Source: Henckelia pumila (lineage: Eukaryota; Streptophyta; Magnoliopsida; Lamiales; Gesneriaceae). From it: a stretch of 64,000 nucleotides of DNA. The position numbers and the translations under genes were made by a program. Numbering within the stretch: the first letter of the stretch is position 1; each line of letters opens with the position of its first letter. Below, one piece after another: positions 61,851 to 64,000 of the stretch. Below the pieces are notes generated by a model. The model saw nothing but the letters and a program-made list of their open reading frames with translations. It did no database searches and was not told where the DNA came from. The DNA lies in the NCBI RefSeq assembly GCF_033568475.1, contig NC_133120.1:51440499-51504498 (forward strand), given 5' to 3'.

Positions 61851-62590
61851 AGGTATAAAAAAAAAATTAATATACAATTTTCAGTATTATAAATTCCTCA
61901 AAATTCAAAATTTGAAAATAAAATTTAATATACAATTTTTCATTATTGTAGATTACTCAATCAAAATTTGAATCCTAATTTTATGAATACTAGAAAATAG
62001 AACTATGCTAATATGTTGATAAACTTGAAACCAAGTCGATCTCTTTTCCTAAATAGAGATTCTTCATGAAAGCCTCATCCATCCTTTTCTTTTGATTTGT
62101 CTATTTAAACTGTAAATTATTCAAAAAATTCATGAACACATGACTTAAAAAAACAAGAAACTCACCTATTCCAAAGGAAACAAAATCACTTACTAAACTA
62201 AATAATCCAAATGCTCACATCTTCTCGATTATCCAGAATAAGACATGATACCAAATGCATAATAGATAACCAATGACCACATTTCGAAGAAAAAACAGAG
62301 CTCTATATCTAATTTAAATCCATTTATATTTTTTGATGTAAAGCCGTAACAATTTCCTTAAAATATATTAAAATTTGTCATAAAGTTGTTCACGTTGCTT
62401 TTCTACTGTACAATATTATACTCCTATAATACTGGATGGATGACCATGCTTTTATCCTAAAGTTGTACACGTTGCTCATGTTATATGTGTATGATGTCGT
62501 TACTTGTGTTTTAATGGAAAATTCAAGTCCACAGCAACAAGAAATATCAGATTTAGCGCGAGACGAATTTTTAAAATAAAAAAAATTGGA
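61851..62590. other. AT-rich intergenic sequence
   Basis: No gene or repeat recognised. The minus frame 62390-62734 overlaps the MED26-like exon in another phase and is not supported on its own. Confidence 0.5.
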
Positions 62591-62599
62591 GTATTTTTT

Positions 62600-63236
62600 A
62601 AAATTTAAATTCCAACAATCTGATAACACTATTTTCCAGACCTGAACCATTTTGAGCTTCTCCGTGAGGAACCATTCCCGCATTTTGAGTGTTGTTCTTG
62701 AGTTGAGCTTGGTGGGGTGGTGACTACTTGTCATCTGTTACAGAAAGTTGTCATTACAATAGAATAAATATATGAATTTGTTCCTATTCTTATTATATAT
62801 AATTTGTGAGAAAAAAATGTGAATAATTTAGTTTCTTGATTTTACCGCTTAATTGAGTGATCTCTTATTTCTTTGTTACATTCAACCTCACCCATTAATC
62901 AACAGTGTCCTTCCATTTCCTGGAAGTAAGAAGCAATTTCTTGAAATGATTTCAAGAATGTTAAATTTTTTGAAAACTAAAGTTCTCACACAAACCTGAC
63001 AAGAATTTTCACCAACCTACGAACTTCATCAGATGAATGTTTTCTCATTCGAATTGCTTGTCTTCCAATGTCAGTTTCCTTAAAAATATGTACATATAAT
63101 GTTAATAATCCAACGAAAAATACAAACGATTAAAAGGTAAACATCATTAACATAGTAATTAATTCACCTTAAGTTCTTTGAATGTGATATTCATCACCAC
63201 AAGCCTCTGAAGCAGGGTAGCTAAACTTCCCTCGGA
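62600..63236 (-). pseudogene. MED26/TFIIS N-domain gene fragment with intact splice sites
   Basis: Minus-strand exons: 63168-63236 (SEGSLATLLQRLVVMNITF), 62996-63078 (ETDIGRQAIRMRKHSSDEV, then RRLVKILVR), 62880-62919 (KWKDTVD-stop-WVRLN) and from 62734 down to about 62620 (in one frame SPPHQAQLKNNTQNAG). Junctions are GT-AG and phases agree for the first three. This is the TFIIS N-terminal four-helix fold, which in plants is found in Mediator subunit 26-like and transcription elongation proteins. A TAA at 62895-62897 replaces a Glu, and the last exon has a TAG and an apparent one-base shift at its boundary. It is therefore broken. The start and C-terminus of the protein are absent. Confidence 0.8.
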
Positions 63237-63381
63237 CTAAAAATTCAGCCACAAATAAAGTACCAAAAAAATGAATAGTTGCCCAATAACTGATCAAGTT
63301 ACAAGTCAAAAATTAAATTTAAAGCACATTTGATTTATTTTTGAAATAAATAAATAAATGGGAAGGTATCAGCTATGAAAC

Positions 63382-63680
63382 CTGGGTGGAAGAATCTAAC
63401 CCATTACCGTATTCATGAGACACTACAGGGTGATGTAAGTCAGAGGATTCTTCCGACATCTTACCATACAAAAATGCTGCAGATGGTGGGCAAAGAAATC
63501 ACTTATGCAAAATACTTGTGTAAAAGTCAGCACCTATTTCCTTCATGTCTAAAGCCACATTGACAATGGTGTGTGCCCCATCAATAAATATTCTATCAAC
63601 ACCCTCATCTCTACACATTTGGTCCAGTACTATTGCCATGACATAATGTGCACCTTAATCATGATTGAGTCCAAGCATTG
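63382..63680 (-). pseudogene. L-cysteine desulfhydrase-like (PLP aminotransferase class V) fragment
   Basis: The minus-strand frame reads CRDEGVDRIFIDGAH, DMKEIGADFYTSILHK, a TGA where Trp is expected, FLCPPSAAFLYG and HHPVVSHEYGNGL. This is the part of plant L-cysteine desulfhydrase (also labelled isopenicillin N epimerase-like) around the PLP-binding Lys (the K of LHK). It covers only about 90 residues of a protein near 450. A further TAA lies upstream near 63655. After GNGL the frame becomes DSSTQ and meets a usable splice donor (CAG/GTTTCA at 63382/63381), with the MED26-like exon 145 bp further on. Confidence 0.82.
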
Positions 63681-63689
63681 ATTAATCTA

Positions 63690-64000
63690 ATCTAATCTAA
63701 TCTAATATCTAATACTATTATAAAAGAATGAGTTTGAATTGTGATTTTACATTATTATCCCTCAATTTGGTATATGAAAAGTTTTATCAAAATTTATATA
63801 TAAAAGTTATTATAAATGAAAAATCCATACAAAATTAATTATTAATTATTAATTTATGTATATATAATAATTATTATGAGTTTGAATTGCGTTTTTACAT
63901 TATTATCCTTCAATTTGGTACATACAAAGTATTTATCAAATTTTATATATTAATTATAAAAGTATGAGTTTGAATTGTGATTTTACATTATTATCCCTCA
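63690..64000. repeat. TAATC microsatellite and local tandem repeats
   Basis: (TAATC/TCTAA)n at about 63683-63708. This is followed by three copies of GAGTTTGAATTG...TTTACATTATTATCC at about 63730, 63879 and 63966. CTAATACTATTATAAAAG near 63707 resembles some plant Helitron 5' ends, but the sequence runs off the window. Confidence 0.6.

Noticed and set aside
62390..62734. 114-residue minus-strand frame as a gene
   Set aside because: Its informative part overlaps the MED26-like exon in a different phase; the frame SPPHQAQLKNN looks more like protein, and no start or neighbours support it.
63700..64000. Helitron 5' terminus
   Set aside because: CTAATACTATTATAAAAG is suggestive, but the TC start is not fixed and the 3' end is outside the window, so I list only repeats.

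Overview
This is plant nuclear DNA, almost certainly from a dicot. The retrotransposon families (Ty3 Athila, Ty3 chromovirus of the Tekay type, Ty1/Copia), a four-exon group I bZIP gene like PosF21/bZIP59, the GT-AG introns and the AT-rich intergenic sequence all point that way. I cannot name the species. Most of the 64 kb is a nest of LTR retrotransposons. There is one apparently intact host gene, and several degenerate host-gene pieces.

Positions 1-18788 are an Athila-like minus-strand array in which two internal domains share one LTR (order from the right: LTR 17247-18788, internal, LTR 12326-13794, internal running off the left edge). The left internal domain is split by a full-length Copia element, 1335-11002, with a 5-bp TATCC duplication. 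That Copia element's 3' LTR contains a fold-back MITE, 1844-2156. To the right, 18789-20144 is the remaining part of a related Copia LTR, followed by an old Ty3 integrase fragment. The fragment is split by a Tekay-type chromovirus, 20219-30158 (CAGAG duplication), and resumes at 30164-30627. There it meets a truncated Copia element (30628 to about 31860).

Positions 31860-43978 are the least transposon-dominated stretch. They hold the bZIP gene (34227-37894, minus strand), a decayed four-exon gene (about 38960-40951, minus strand) and a plus-strand chromovirus-type LTR with its primer site (about 41450-42962).

Positions 43979-58008 are a non-autonomous chromovirus derivative (GTGTG duplication) with a 538-bp non-coding internal domain. 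Its 5' LTR is interrupted by a young Athila-like element, 45310-54327 (AGTTC duplication). That element encodes an intact gag-protease protein and a second ORF of the plant-transposon-protein type, but no reverse transcriptase or integrase. Both Athila-like families here therefore look like gag-pro elements that would need polymerase from elsewhere.

Positions 58014-64000 hold remnants of a minus-strand chromovirus-type element, a CACTA-like fold-back piece, and two adjacent broken host-gene fragments (MED26/TFIIS-N-like and L-cysteine desulfhydrase-like). These may form one chimera.

Many coding regions are interrupted by stops that look like CAG-to-TAG changes. That is the pattern expected from deamination of methylated cytosine at CHG sites.
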